Positions 46,166 through 58,089 of a DNA stretch of 64,000 nt are shown one piece after another (the stretch's first letter is position 1; every line of letters begins with the position of its first letter). The position numbers were made by a program, and so were the translations under genes. This DNA is from Serripes groenlandicus (taxonomy: Eukaryota; Mollusca; Bivalvia; Cardiida; Cardiidae). Below the pieces are notes generated by a model. The model saw nothing but the letters and a program-made list of their open reading frames with translations, was not told where the DNA came from and searched no databases. The stretch lies in the NCBI GenBank assembly GCA_031761405.1, contig JASEVX010000013.1:56424456-56488455 (forward strand), in the 5' to 3' direction.

Positions 46166-46960
46166 TCAAGGCAGGTTAAAACACAAAGTACTGTGATATA
46201 ACTTTAAAAAATAAATAGCCTTATGGCATGATATACTATACAACTATTGAAAGCATTTGAAAACAGTATGTGCTCTCATTTGACTTTGAAAGCATTTTTA
46301 AACACCAAGTGTGGCAATACAGCTCGATTGTTTAGAGCAGAGTAAAACCATGTGATAACAAATATGTTATTATTGAAAGCATTATATAACAGCTTGTGCC
46401 TTGATATAACATTGAAACTTTCGAAAACATCGAACAACACAATGTGCTGTGATATAACTATGAAACTGTTGAAAACATCGTACAACACAATGTGCTGTGA
46501 TATAACTATGAAACTGTTGAAAACATCGTACAACACAATGTGCTGTGATATAACTATGAAACAATTGAAAACATTGTACAACACCATGTTCTGTGATATA
46601 ACTATGAAACTGTTGAAAACATCGTTCAGCACCATGTTCCTTGATATAACTATGAAACAATTGAAAACATCGTACAACACCATGTTCTGTGATATAACTA
46701 TGAAACTGTTGAAAACATCGTACAACACCATGTTCTGTGGTATAACTATGAAACTGTTGAAAACATCGTTCAGCACCATGTTCCTTGATATAACTACGTA
46801 ACTATAAAAAACATCGTACATATCATGTTCCTTGATACAACACTGAAACTGTTGAAAACATATTTAAACAATATGTCCTGTGATTTAAATATAAAACTGT
46901 TGAAAGTCGAGTGAATCACTATATGCACAGAAACATCTATAGACATTGTTATGAACAAAA
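46165..46960. repeat. 48-bp satellite array, third array
   Basis: The monomer is GATATAACTATGAAACTGTT then GAAAACATCGTACAACACCA then TGTTCTGT, 48 bp. It is a relative of the 47-bp satellite (shared TATAACTATRAAACTGTTGAAA and ACACCAT). As 48 is a multiple of three and the units lack stops, open frames of 149 (+) and 181 (-) codons run through it as 16-residue repeats; these are not evidence of a gene. The central units (46,430-46,790) are nearly identical; the edges decay. Confidence 0.95.
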
Positions 46961-46989
46961 TATAATAATTTTAGCCGTGACTTAAATAT

Positions 46990-48850
46990 ACAATTGTTGA
47001 AATTAAAGTTAAACACTAGGCTAATTGAACACGTCCAATTTTAGTCAAAATCCGAGTTTAAACTCAAGTTTAACGGCTGTTGTTTGTATAATCAAAGATT
47101 AAATAGTCTCAGGCAAAATATTAAACCTGATGGATTGCATAAATGTAGTTAAGACTATCCAAGTTAAGTTATCACCGAACCCCATTGATTTTTTAAACAT
47201 GACACAAAGGTTGGTGAGAGTCTCCTTTATATCATTTACAGCCAGTTCTTAAAGTTATATTCGGACACTACTTACATTTGATTAATTCGCATAAAATGCT
47301 CAACAATAAGCAAAGGGAACACATTTTTAGATAGCGAATTGATCTATTGGAAATTTATGATGAGGATGAATAGTACATTTTCTGTTTGTTGTCAGTGAAA
47401 CGTAAATCAGTTAACAAGATGTCAAAGTTTGTGCGATTTAAAAATAATAAGCACACACGTATGTTGTTTAACCTTGATCTACATCATTTGCTAATGATTT
47501 GTCAATATGACGCAAATACTATTAAAGTACATTACTTGTCAAGATCCAATAGCGGTGTTACAAGTCACCTGCTTTTAGCAGGATAAGTATTTAAATATAC
47601 AAACTAAACTCTCCCTCTCTCAAAATGCCTTGAAGCTTATCTTATCCGGCTAAAATAAAGCAACTGCTATTGCAGTCTTTGATTTGTGATAACTTCTCTT
47701 TTCAAATTGTATATTATACAGTAATAGACAGAGATCTAATCGGACACAACAAACAATGCACCTACCAATATGACAAAGTCAGTCCTAGATTATTCACTTT
47801 TAGAAATGAATGCAAAGTATTATTTATCGATGTGTGCTTTACAAAACGTAGATAAATATGGTTAATGTTATTTGATCAATAGTTTCAAAATGTTTTTTCA
47901 AATACAAAACAATATATTTTAATACATTAAGGCAAATGTGTCTATAGTAGACAGCAAACAAGTATGTACAATTAACCAAGCGTAATCACATACGAGAAGT
48001 TAAAGTAAAGTAAATAATGAATATAAACTAATTGTTCAGAACATATATACAATGACTTTAACAATTGAGATTAAAACTCACCAATACAGAATTATAACCA
48101 ATACAAAACATGAAACAACGCTGTGTAAGAAGTAACTGACATAATCGTATGCTTGATATTCACACGTATGATAGAGAGAACAAAAAAGGCATTGCCCTAA
48201 ACAAACTAAAATCTTCAAATTCCAGGGATTATTTGAAAAATATTAAGTCAATAAACATAAATGATAACAATGGTAAAGCTAAACAAGAAGATCTACAAAT
48301 CTGTTTCTATATTTAAGATATACATCTACACTGTTTACAGATTATTTACTTAAACTTGTTAGAAGATTCTTATTAGACTAAACAGGCGGACAAGCTGACT
48401 TAAACCACCACGGATCGGAAATGCCACCTTTTAGCTTTTCTGAAGAACATACATGGCATATCGAATCATGGTCACGTAATGCTGAGCTTTCTACTGAGGT
48501 AGCAAGTTCCTCATTATATTTAAGCTTATATGTGCTTGCCACGGGAACGACTTAGATAACATTATCATGAATAATTATCTATTAGCACTCATGTCTGGTG
48601 CATATATAATGTTAACCCCTTCTAACTGAATGTTTTAAATTGACTTGCCCAGCTTTGAATTCAGAAGAGTTCATAGTCAGTTATATGGATGTCAAGATAA
48701 ACCTATTGAGGTGAGCAGCCACTAACAGTAAGGATGACGGCGCGTGCACGCTATCTAGCCAGGATATATTCTGGTGGAACAGGCTTCACACTATTGGTAG
48801 ACTTTCATTTAAAAAAACAAGTTCGCTTAATTCGACAGCATTTCAAGACT
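46990..48850. other. Unassigned region
   Basis: AT-rich. Contains CCGAGTTTAAACTC (palindromic) near 47,052. No gene recognised. Confidence 0.45.
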
Positions 48851-48852
48851 TA

Positions 48853-49185
48853 ACCCTTTCCATATACCAAAAGTCCCGGGTTCGAATCCTTCGATGAGCG
48901 GTTGCCGCCTTTGGGATTATTTTCATATAAACGACGAGAGTACTTCCTTAGTCTACGGGATGCAGAAATCGAACTTGATTAATATAACCCTTTCCCTCAT
49001 ATAGACGATTTATGACGTCTTCTGAAAACATTGTGACAACATGAGAAATTGCTCAAAACCAGCAATTTTTCCTTTTGCCACAATGTTTTCGACTTGTTTT
49101 AATGAGTTTACTCTTATTTAATTGAGATGTTCCACGAGTTTGCGAATAAGTCGTCTGCGTCAGCTTTGTTGTATGTGGGAAAGGG
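48853..49185. mobile_element. Foldback MITE interrupted near its left end by a SINE fragment
   Basis: TTAACCCTTTCCATATA at 48,850-48,866 is followed by a SINE piece, then ATAACCCTTTCCCTCATATA at 48,984 starts the MITE again. It continues GTGACAACATGAGAAATTGC...CAGCAATTTTTCCTTTTGCC and ends AAGTCGTCTGCG...GTTGTATGTGGGAAAGGG. The repeated left end looks like a target-site duplication made by the SINE. Confidence 0.6.
48867..48980 (+). mobile_element. 5'-truncated tRNA-like SINE inside the MITE
   Basis: It starts close to box B (CCCGGGTTCGAATCC), then CGACGAGAGTACTTCCTTAG and GGGATGCAGAAATCGAAC, matching the body of the family at 38,276 and 42,718. Box A is missing, as expected for 5' truncation during reverse transcription. 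Confidence 0.6.
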
Positions 49186-49555
49186 AAAGCTTAATACTTG
49201 TTTTGTAATAAATGTGAAATAAACAAGTTTAAACTATTTATAGATTCGCCACTGATAACGACATGTATTGCGTATTTAACTTTACTTCCTAGTGGACATG
49301 AGATGATATTGTGTAACGTTTATTCACGTAAGGTCTGCTTTTTTTATAAATCATTTCTCTTTAATAGCTATTACTTGTATACATAGACTATTAGCAGCTA
49401 ACTTCTAGCATTTTTGGTGGCAACTTTCGCCCAAACTATAATCATATGTCACGGTACACCAGCTCTAGCAAAACACCTTTGTCTCCCTTTGAACAAGGTG
49501 TGTGAATGTGTGATTGTGTGTTGTGGGGGGGGGGCATGTATTTGCCTAATTTAGT

Positions 49556-49689
49556 TCAATGTGGCAAAAGAAGACATTGCTCAATATGTGCGTTTTCTCA
49601 TTTTGCCACAGATTGTTTTTAACATTCTTTGTTAACTTAACGTTTCTTTATAGAGATTTTTCTGCTGCAATTGTGTGTGTGGGAAAGGG
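49556..49689. mobile_element. Foldback MITE, left-truncated
   Basis: CAATGTGGCAAAAGAAGACA...TTTCTCATTTTGCCACA core, right end GTGTGTGTGGGAAAGGG followed by TTCA. Confidence 0.6.
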
Positions 49690-49724
49690 TTCAATTGAAA
49701 GATTGATTTAAAAGACAATACAAA

Positions 49725-49917
49725 CAACAGTTTTCTTGGAAACATTTATACCATTTGTAACAGACGACTTTCGAAAACATTTGCAAAAGTTGAAACATAT
49801 CATGAGCAGTTTCAACCGTTTCCACCAAGTTTCCAACTCTTTTTAATAATAACAATTTCATTGATAGAAAGTCGTGTGCTACAGATGCGTTGACATCTGC
49901 AGGTAGGAAAGTGTTTG
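49725..49917. mobile_element. Foldback MITE, decayed
   Basis: AACAGACGACTTTCGAAAAC, a symmetric TTTGCAAAAGTTGAAAC...GAGCAGTTTCAACC core, then GAAAGTCGTGTGCTACAGAT and GTAGGAAAGTG. Confidence 0.5.
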
Positions 49918-50239
49918 GGGAAAAGGAACAATTAAAACCAGGATACCAAATGTCACGTATAATGTATAATATAATTATGTTCATGCATATTGAAATTGAA
50001 TGAGTTAACATTGACCTCGAAAACACTCTACAGGCCACATCTTTCATCTCATCTTCGTGAAAGTTCATCAGCAAATGTATCAAGTTTGAAACTAGATCAT
50101 GTGGCGTCTAAAACCAAGTCACTATGTAATTTTTTAAGAAACCACAACCTTTTGTACACTCTTAAAGCCATGATTATGTTCATGGCATCATATTATAGTA
50201 GCAAATTGGTAAAGTTTGCGAGGAATAACAGAAACTAGA

Positions 50240-50735
50240 TCCCTAAGTTTAATCTAAGAAAACATTGTCACCACTCTGGAGACTACTTATCTCATCCAAT
50301 CATCAGCAAATCTAAATATAGCGTTTTCCGGTATTAATTACTTTACAAAGTGTGTTGATGTACATCCGGTAAAAAGGTTATTTCACGCAAGTGAGCTATT
50401 TAGGGTTATTATGAATCTCTTGTTATAATTATTGGTGTAATTTGAGACACCGCTTATTGCAATTGCAGTACATGTTTACACAAAATGACCGTTAATACTA
50501 TAGTTGTAGTTGTAAACAACGTACATTAAATGTTACGTGATACTTTAGTTGTAGGTTCTATTCCTAACGACTCGATATATTGTTTTTTAAACAACTCCAA
50601 CTTGCAGTATAAGAACATATATATTCAGGGGACACGATGCAGTTACAACCGCTTTACATGAAAGCATTGATTAGGATATTAGTCCAAAGAAACATATCAT
50701 GAACTTATGTAAGTGTATGCTTAAAGCACTTAATT
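50240..50735. other. Unassigned spacer
   Basis: Nothing recognised. Confidence 0.4.
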
Positions 50736-50945
<210 letters not shown>

Positions 50946-51039
50946 CAGACAGGCAGACACGGAGAAACGATTCATGTAGGTTACTGTGATCACTTCTGTT
51001 ATCAGACTTTTATTTACATAGCTTTTGGAGTATTTTACT

Positions 51040-51159
51040 TTTGGAAACAATGTTGCAAAAAAAAAAGAGTCCCATGTTGAATGATTTTTCTTTATTCACA
51101 ATGTTTCTAATTTTGTTTTGAAAGTCGTCTGTTGCAGATCTATTGTATGTTGGAATGGG
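51040..51159. mobile_element. Foldback MITE, left-truncated
   Basis: Core TGATTTTTCTTTATTCACAA, right arm AAAGTCGTCTGTTGCAGATC and TTGTATGTTGGAATGGG, followed by TTAC. Confidence 0.55.
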
Positions 51160-51511
51160 TTACCCCTATATATTTTGGTAAATTCAGATTTTATGGAAAT
51201 TAATTATCTCTCACTTGATTGTTGGACATGGAGAACATTAAACTTACATGTATGATGAATTTATTTCGGATATAAGAGCGGTTTGATAAGATTTGTAAAC
51301 AGTTTTCAAGTTCTTATGGTTATAAACTTACTTTCAGTAATCAAAGGAGTCTGAAAAGTATGACCTATTAATGGTGGTTGAAAAGGGAGAGTTAAGGTTT
51401 AATTGTAGTCTAAACAATCTAAACAATCAGTTGTTCTCTTCAAGTACATGTTGTAACACTATATAAATACATACAAATCATGCTTCACCCTTACATTGTG
51501 ATCACTTTTAA

Positions 51512-51700
51512 CCCCTTTCCTACATACATTAAAGTTACAGCAGACAACTTTGAATATTCTTTTGGAATTTTTTTAGAAATAAAATTAATGTAGAAAAATT
51601 GTTGGAAAATGAAAAAAATGCTTATTAAGAGCAAATGTTTTCAAAATTAGCTTTTTCTTTTAAAATGATTTTGTCTGACATAATCAACATTATATATCGT
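51512..51700. mobile_element. Foldback MITE, left end good
   Basis: TTAA (51,508-51,511), CCCCTTTCCTACATACATTA, ACAGCAGACAACTTTGAA; a central symmetric AAAAAATGCTTATTAAGAGC; the right end is decayed. Confidence 0.5.
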
Positions 51701-52059
51701 GGTCTTTAGTCATGAACACCCTTATTTCAGATGGTCGTATGACGTTAACAACCTTATGGACGTCCTACGAAATTTCAACATACTAAATATAAATAATCTA
51801 AAGCTTAGGAAGGGCACATATAATGACATACGTGTTATATGTGAGAAACGATTAAGAAGTTCTTACAGATAAACGGAACAGTTTTAATTGCAAGTAGGTA
51901 TATACGAATGTAAATATTTTATTATACTGTCGTGTGTACATCGCAATAAACAATAGTACAAAACAATTCATAAATTACTTCCGATCCCATGGGCCTATCA
52001 GTCTTTTATGAAGATATATAATTCAGACAAATTCGTGGCTGAACTTGTTCTACACTGTT

Positions 52060-52194
52060 CGCTAGATTTTCGATGCATCTGCTGCAGACGACCTTTGCAA
52101 ATATTGTTTAAAAAAAAATATGCATACAGTTTCATTTAAAGAGCTTTTCCATGTTTGTGCATAGATGTATTCAAAGTCGCCTGTGCATTTTGGG
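52060..52194. mobile_element. Foldback MITE, partial
   Basis: ATCTGCTGCAGACGACCTTT at the left, AAAGTCGCCTGTGCATTTTG then GGG followed by TTAA (52,195-52,198). Confidence 0.5.
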
Positions 52195-52269
52195 TTAAAT
52201 TCGCTTAAAGCCGAGTAAGAACTCAGACAAGGACTTGAGAAAAAAGCTCATTAAATCAGGTCATTCAAG

Positions 52270-53575
52270 TCTTGTTAAAAACACAGCAGACATATATCAG
52301 ATCGTTACAAACACTGCAGACTGAGATCAGATCGTTACACATACTACAGACTGAGATCAGATCATTTTAAACACTGCACAATGAGATCAAATTGTTACAA
52401 ACACTGCATAAATGAGATCAAATCGTTAAGAACACTGCAGACTGAGATCAGATCGTTGCAAACACTACATACTGATATCACATCATCATAAACACTGCAT
52501 ACATACTTCAGATTGTTACAAACAATGCAGACTGAGATCAGATCGTTACAAATACTACAGACTGAGATCAGATCGTAACCAACTATGCAGGCTGATATCA
52601 GATTGTTACAAACACTGGAGACTGATATCAGATCGTAACAAACATTGCATACTGAGATCAGATCGTTGCAAACACTGCATATTGAGATCAAATCATTATA
52701 AACACTGCATACTGAGATCAGTTTGTTACAAAACTTCAGAATGAGATCAGATCGTTACAAAAGATGCATACTGAGATAATATCCTTACAAACACTGCGTA
52801 CTGAGATCAGATCCCTACAAACACTGCATACTGAGATCAAATAGTTACAAACACTGCATAATGAGATCATATAATTAAAACACTGCATACACGAGATCGG
52901 ATTGTTACAAACACTGCAGACATGAGATCAGATCATTACAAACACTGCATAGATGATATCAAATCGTTAAAAAGAATACAGACTGAGACTAAATCGTTAC
53001 AAACACAGCGTACTGAGATCAGATCGTTACAAACAATGCGTACGGAAATCAGATCATTACAAACACTGCACACTGAGATCAGATTGTTGCAAACACTGCA
53101 TTCAGAGATCGGATATTTAAAAATACTGCGTTCTAGGATCGTATTGTTACAAACACTGTGTACTGAGATCAGATAGTAACAAACACTGCGAGCATGAGAT
53201 CAGATCGTTACAAATACTGCGTACTTTAGATAAGATCGTTAAAACACTGCATACAGAGATCAGATCGTTACAAACACTGCATTCTGAGATTAGATCGTTA
53301 CAAACACTGCGAATTGAGATCAGATCATTATAAACACTGCAAACATGAGATCAGACCATTACAAACACTGCATACTGAGATCAGATCGTTACAAACACTG
53401 CATACTGAGATAAGATCGTTAAAAACACTGCAAACATGAGATCAGATCGTAACAAACACTTCAGACTGAGACCAAATCGATACAAACACTCAATACTGAG
53501 ATCAGATCGTTTAAAACACTCAAGACTGAGATCAGTTTGTTGTAAACACTGCATACTGAAATTAGATATTAATCC
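52270..53575. repeat. 30-bp tandem array, ~43 units
   Basis: The monomer is GATCAGATCGTTACAAACAC then TGCATACTGA. Some units carry an extra base or two (ACATGAGATC). Open frames at 52,395-52,691 (-) and 52,922-53,176 (+) follow the 30-bp periodicity (ten codons) and are not genes. Confidence 0.95.
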
Positions 53576-53634
53576 TAATAATGATTAGATTAAACACTAC
53601 ACACTTTTGAACTATGTCCGGCTTCAGGATGTAA

Positions 53635-53824
53635 CCCTCTGCAACATAAAACGCATTTACAGCAGACGATGATTGAATCATTGTGACAAAGGGAGGGAAA
53701 CTTCTCTTTTTTAAACAATGTTTCCATGTGTTTGAAATAATTACACTTCATTTATATAGATCTACCATAATATTGTTGCCGGAACAATGTCGTTTGCTGC
53801 AGATTTGTTGGATGAGTAAAACGG
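53635..53824. mobile_element. Foldback MITE
   Basis: CCCTCTGCAACATAAAACGC, ACAGCAGACGATGATTGAA, GTGACAAAGGGAGGGAAACT...CTTTTTTAAACAATG, GTCGTTTGCTGCAGATTTG, TTGGATGAGTAAAACGG, then TTAA (53,825-53,828). Confidence 0.65.
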
Positions 53825-53829
53825 TTAAT

Positions 53830-54305
53830 ATGACAGTAATGCTATAACGCCTGTATTCTGTTCGCAAAGAACGTAACCCATTCTAACAGTAATGCTATAA
53901 CGCCTGTATTTTCGTCGCAAAGAACGTAACTTATTCTAACATTACTGCTATAACGCCTGTATTATAGTCGCAAATAACGTAACCTATTCTAACAGTAATG
54001 CTAAAACGCCTGTATTCTAGTCGCAAATAACGTAACATATTCTAATATTAATGCTATAACTCCTGTATTATAGTCGCAAATAACGTAACCAATTCTAACT
54101 TTAATGTTATAACGCCTGTATTTTAGTCGCCAAGAACGTAACATATTCTAATATTAATTCTATAACGCCTGTATTATGGTCGCAAATAACGTAACCCAGT
54201 CTAACTTTAATGTCATAACGCCTGTATTCTAGTCGCAAAGAACGTTTCCCATTCTAAGTTTGATGGTATAACGCCTGTATTCTAGTCGCAAAGAACGTTA
54301 CCCAT
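53830..54305. repeat. ~54-bp tandem array, about 8-9 units
   Basis: Words are TCTAACAGTAATGCTATAAC, GCCTGTATTCTAGTCGCAAA and GAACGTAACCCAT. Confidence 0.9.
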
Positions 54306-54520
54306 TATAATTGATCAGTAAATAACCCGTATCAATTTACTGATACGTTATCATTACTGATCTGTAAATTACCTGTAGCAATTTGCCAATACGTTATAAT
54401 TACTGATCAGTTAATTACCCGTAGCAAATGACCGATACGTTATTATTAATGAACATTTGATTACCCTTAACGATTTACTCATACGTTATGAAAACTGATC
54501 AGTTGATAACCAGTTACAAT
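54305..54520. repeat. ~46-bp tandem array, about 5 units
   Basis: Words are TTATAATTACTGATCAGTAA, TTACCCGTAGCAATTT and CTGATACG. It directly abuts the 54-bp array but is unrelated to it. Confidence 0.8.
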
Positions 54521-54524
54521 TAGA

Positions 54525-55140
54525 GACAATTTCAATATTTTTGCTTCTATATATATTTCATAGTATCCTCTATTTTTGAAATTTCGTGCATGTTAACTAA
54601 ATAGATTCAATATACTCAGGACATGTGACCTTTGTAATCTTTCAGGACGGCCACAGTGGCATTGAAAGAGAGATATTTACCGAAAATTTTGTAAATAAAA
54701 TAAGAAGCAATTGAGTTAGCTACAAATTAATTATTTTTTGACAGATTGTCATTAATTTAATGTTATTGCACAATATCTATTACATATTTTAATACCAGTT
54801 TTGTCCGTAAACAACTTTCTTAGAGGAAGTCCAGTGCGTGAAATAGCGCTGTTAGATAGGCAAGAGCTTATTCAGAAGGGTAAACAAATGCACGATTATA
54901 ATCGGAATGGATGATAAGATGAGACACATGGATATGTAAGAAAGATGTTAATGTTAATGCAAAGAAATGTACCAGGGTGACGGGTCTGAGGCATGTAGAT
55001 AAGGCTGCAAAGACAAACTTTCATGTGATTTGACTGACTCAAATGATGATATTAATACATCTTTTAAATCAAAGTAATAAACATTAACATTGAGTAAATT
55101 AAGCAATAAAACAGAATCCAGCTTTGCGAAATTTGATCAG
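54525..55140. other. Unassigned spacer
   Basis: Nothing recognised. Confidence 0.4.
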
Positions 55141-55159
55141 AATAATTTCTGTTCACAAC

Positions 55160-55341
55160 CTTGAAGTTGGAAGCTCCAGTAGATTGGGTACAGTTAGAAA
55201 CCAACTAAACAAGTATGCATCTTGATCATATATGCCTTTAATTTCAAAAGCTCGGTCCTCAGAACATTGAACTTCGTCTCTATATTGAATTTGAAAATAT
55301 ACAGATGGTAAGTGTTCGTCAAAGGCGGCCCAGTGTTTCAT
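55160..55341 (-). CDS. Possible coding exon of unknown function
   Basis: The minus strand from ATG 55,341 encodes about 60 residues of balanced, protein-like composition (KHWAAFDEHLPSVYFQIQYR, then DQDAYLFSWFLTVPNLLEL), with a possible donor (TTCAAG/GTTGTG) at about 55,160. It overlaps no recognised repeat. No family is recognised and there is no signal peptide. It could be a chance open stretch. Confidence 0.25.
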
Positions 55342-55660
55342 TTTGAAATGATTCCTTTCATGTATTGTTCACAAAACAACGAGTCCTTCTTTTTTTTCAA
55401 CATTGTATTTGGTCCTTCTCGCAGCAAAATTTAAAAAGTCTATGATTCGAATGCTCAGGAAAAATGAAAGAATGCAGTCCCAATAGTATTCATTTTCTTA
55501 TCTATTTTCAGAAAAAGAATAACTGGTGAACTACATCAACATAGCTGTCGGCCGTATTATAAGTTGTGGAAATAAGAATTATTATAATAAGCTTAATATG
55601 TTGTGCAAAACCTGTAAGTTGATGCAATGGTATTGAATAAATTAACATATGAATACTTAA

Positions 55661-55887
55661 CCCTCCCTGTCCCACATACAAATATCACAATCCTTCTGGC
55701 ATCTCTGCAGCAGGTGACATTTGAAAACATTGCACATGCCAAAAGAAGAAATTGCGTGAGCAATGAGCAATCTCTCCTTTTTGCCAGAGTGTTTTTAACT
55801 CTTTTCAGTGTTAACTCTTTCCATTTTGGAGGTTTTTCAGATGTGTATAAAGTTACCTGCTGCAGTTTTGTTGTGCAAAGTAAAAGG
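55661..55887. mobile_element. Foldback MITE
   Basis: TTAA (55,657-55,660), CCCTCCCTGTCCCACATACA, CTCTGCAGCAGGTGACATTT, GAAGAAATTGCGTGAGCAAT...CTCTCCTTTTTGCC, then AAGTTACCTGCTGCAGTTTT and GTTGTGCAAAGTAAAAGG. Confidence 0.65.
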
Positions 55888-55919
55888 ACAATTCTCTATA
55901 AATGAAAGTATAATTTTTG

Positions 55920-56161
55920 AATCGAGTTGAAAACATTGTGACAAAAGGATAAATTTCCGTAAATATTATAATGATTGAAAATGTCTGCTCCAGATGGGTT
56001 AAATTCGAACATTTAGTAAGGGTTAGACAACAGATTTGTGACGTTATGAACACCAATATTGCATTTCAAATCATTTAGATAATTCAAAGGTTTTTCAACT
56101 CTTTTTTTGACCTCATTGTTAACAAAGTCGTTTGTTGCAGATGTGTTGTATGTGGGACAGG
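55920..56161. mobile_element. Foldback MITE, rearranged copy
   Basis: AAACATTGTGACAAAAGGAT at the left, AAAGTCGTTTGTTGCAGATG and TGTTGTATGTGGGACAGG at the right; the middle is not symmetric, so two partial copies may be joined. Confidence 0.45.
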
Positions 56162-56728
56162 TTTAAACCTTTTATATTCTCGAATACAGATGACAGCTTT
56201 GCCACAGACATATTTTGAAAACATTGTGAGAAAGCTAAGAATGCCCTTTTTGATGATTTCTTGTTTTTCAACTATTTACTTTCACTATAATACTTGCTTT
56301 ATTTGATATTCAAACCTATGTTGTGAATACTCAGGAAGACCATTCTTTCAGTGTTTCTTATACTTGTATTGTGAACATGTTTCGACCAAGGACTCCAGAG
56401 GCAATATTTGATTCACTGCACTACAAATAAATGTACACAAAGTACTTTTGTGAACGTTTGTGTCTTGGTATGCATACATATGCTGTTAATGTACAGTGTA
56501 TGGCTATATTTTGAATGCAGTGGACTGAAATATGTATTACATGTACGAGTCTGCAGTCCATTCATTTTTACCATGAGCAAAAACAACATTATGTTGTCAT
56601 TATGAGATACGAATATATTCATTTGATGATTTATTATCATTATTTCGTTTTCAGTGATTACAATTAGACTGTTAGTGTACCTAAGCTGCTTTCATACAGG
56701 TAAAATCATTTGTGTTAATCACTTTTTA

Positions 56729-56941
56729 CCCTTTACTAGAAACAAAGTCCAAAAGGGCACTTTCTAGGGAACAAATCTAGACAAAAAGACCGAAAAAATG
56801 AAGGTATCTTTATCGAAAAACGTTGATATTATTGTGATTAATGGAGAAATTGATCGTTTTGAGTAATTTATTATTTTGTCAAAATGTTTTTAAATATTGT
56901 CGCTGCAGAGACGTAATAAAGCGTCTATATGTGGGAAAATG
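56729..56941. mobile_element. Foldback MITE
   Basis: CCCTTTACTAGAAACAAAGT at the left, ATTAATGGAGAAATTGATCG...GAGTAATTTATTATTTTGTC core, CGCTGCAGAGACG and TATATGTGGGAAAATG, then TTAA (56,942-56,945). Confidence 0.55.
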
Positions 56942-57194
56942 TTAAATTAAACAATTTCTTCTTTTTCTATAATATTGACAACCAATATTAGAATCATACT
57001 TCATCAAATTGTATAAATGCATATAAAAGTTTATGCTGCAACACAGTTAATTTTTGTAGCAACATGGTCGAGTTTTGCTGTCGGACCTAGAGGTTTAGAG
57101 GATGATTTTTGTCTGTAACAAAGTTTATGTTAAGTGTTTTTTTCTGGACGTTTTCCTAAACAGATGGCACTAAAAAACATTAATCATACATTCA

Positions 57195-57371
57195 TCAGTC
57201 AAACTTGTGTAAGCGGTCACCTCTGTTTAGCAGTCAACTTATAGTAAGCAGCCACTTGAGAATCAACCATAACGCAATTTTCTTCTTTATTTGACTTCGA
57301 TTAAGCAGCAACCTGTGATCAGCAGCCAACTGTTTGACTCTCTCCTAGGTGGCTGCTTACGTTTGACTGTA
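57195..57371. mobile_element. Second type of foldback MITE (ACAGTCAAAC ends)
   Basis: The left CAGTCAAACTTGTGTAAGCG and GTCACC are mirrored on the right by GGTGGCTGCTTACGTTTGAC and TGTAT. Inside, AGCAGTCAAC / AGCAGCCACT words repeat. I recall similar elements from other molluscs. Confidence 0.65.
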
Positions 57372-57392
57372 TATATAATGAACAGTCATTAG

Positions 57393-57567
57393 CCCTTTCC
57401 CAACTGTAGGCACATTGTATAATTCTGAAACAGAGGATTGAAATCTCTCCTTTTTCCACTTTGTTTTCAATTCAGTTCCATAATTTTGCTTCGATTTATA
57501 GGGATCTTTCCATAGTTTGCCCAGATGCTTATATATCTGCTGCATAGTTGTTGTATGAGGGATAGGG
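57393..57567. mobile_element. Foldback MITE
   Basis: CCCTTTCCCAACTGTAGGCA at the left, ATCTGCTGCATAGTTGTTGT and ATGAGGGATAGGG at the right, then TTAA (57,568-57,571). The left flank is TTAG, one base from TTAA. Confidence 0.65.
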
Positions 57568-57589
57568 TTAAATACTCAATTTTCTTTAG

Positions 57590-57965
57590 TTCAGCTGAGC
57601 ACCAAGTGTAAGATGCGCTAATGTGATCACTCGCTGTAAGGGCTTCGTCCGTTTACATACTCCTACCAACAACTTCTCCCCTTAGCCCTTGAACATATAT
57701 CAAATTAATTTCACAGATATGTTATTTAGGTGGTTCTCTTTCAAAATTGTTCAAAGAACTGAATTCCACGGAAAGACGACAGAAATCTTCATGTTCAAAA
57801 GTACTGGCCCGATTTCAAATAATTTGGCACCTTGGATGACCCTCCACCAAGATTGTTCAAATAGTAATTTCATCTGATCCACTGGAAACATTGCAAAAAA
57901 AAAAAAAAAAAAAATATTCTTGTCAAATTTTTCCGATTTATAGGTTTGAAAAAAGTATGGGCTGT
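57590..57965. repeat. Dispersed bivalve-type repeat fragment
   Basis: CAGCTGAGCACCAAGTG, GTGATCAC and TTCGTCCGTT...CAACAACTTCTCC are shared with 63,385-63,480; GAATTCCACGGAAAGACGAC and AAACTTTAAAAATCATCTTG follow. I recall this consensus as very common in bivalve genomes. It includes A(20) at 57,895-57,914. Confidence 0.5.
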
Positions 57966-58089
57966 CTGGGGTCTGTAAACTTTAAAAATCATCTTGTCCA
58001 AAAAATTGAATGTAATTTGGCATAAATGCTCCTTATGCGACTCTCGAAAAACATGGTCCCCAAAGTTATGTAATCATTGTCTCAAGCCC

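Noticed and set aside
49691..50083. 130-codon minus-strand open frame
   Set aside because: Half of it lies in a decayed MITE; composition and context give no coding support.
52395..53176. Open frames with ten-residue repeats
   Set aside because: Products of the 30-bp tandem array.
52270..53575. CRISPR-like array
   Set aside because: The 30-bp units are contiguous with no unique spacers, and the DNA is clearly animal.
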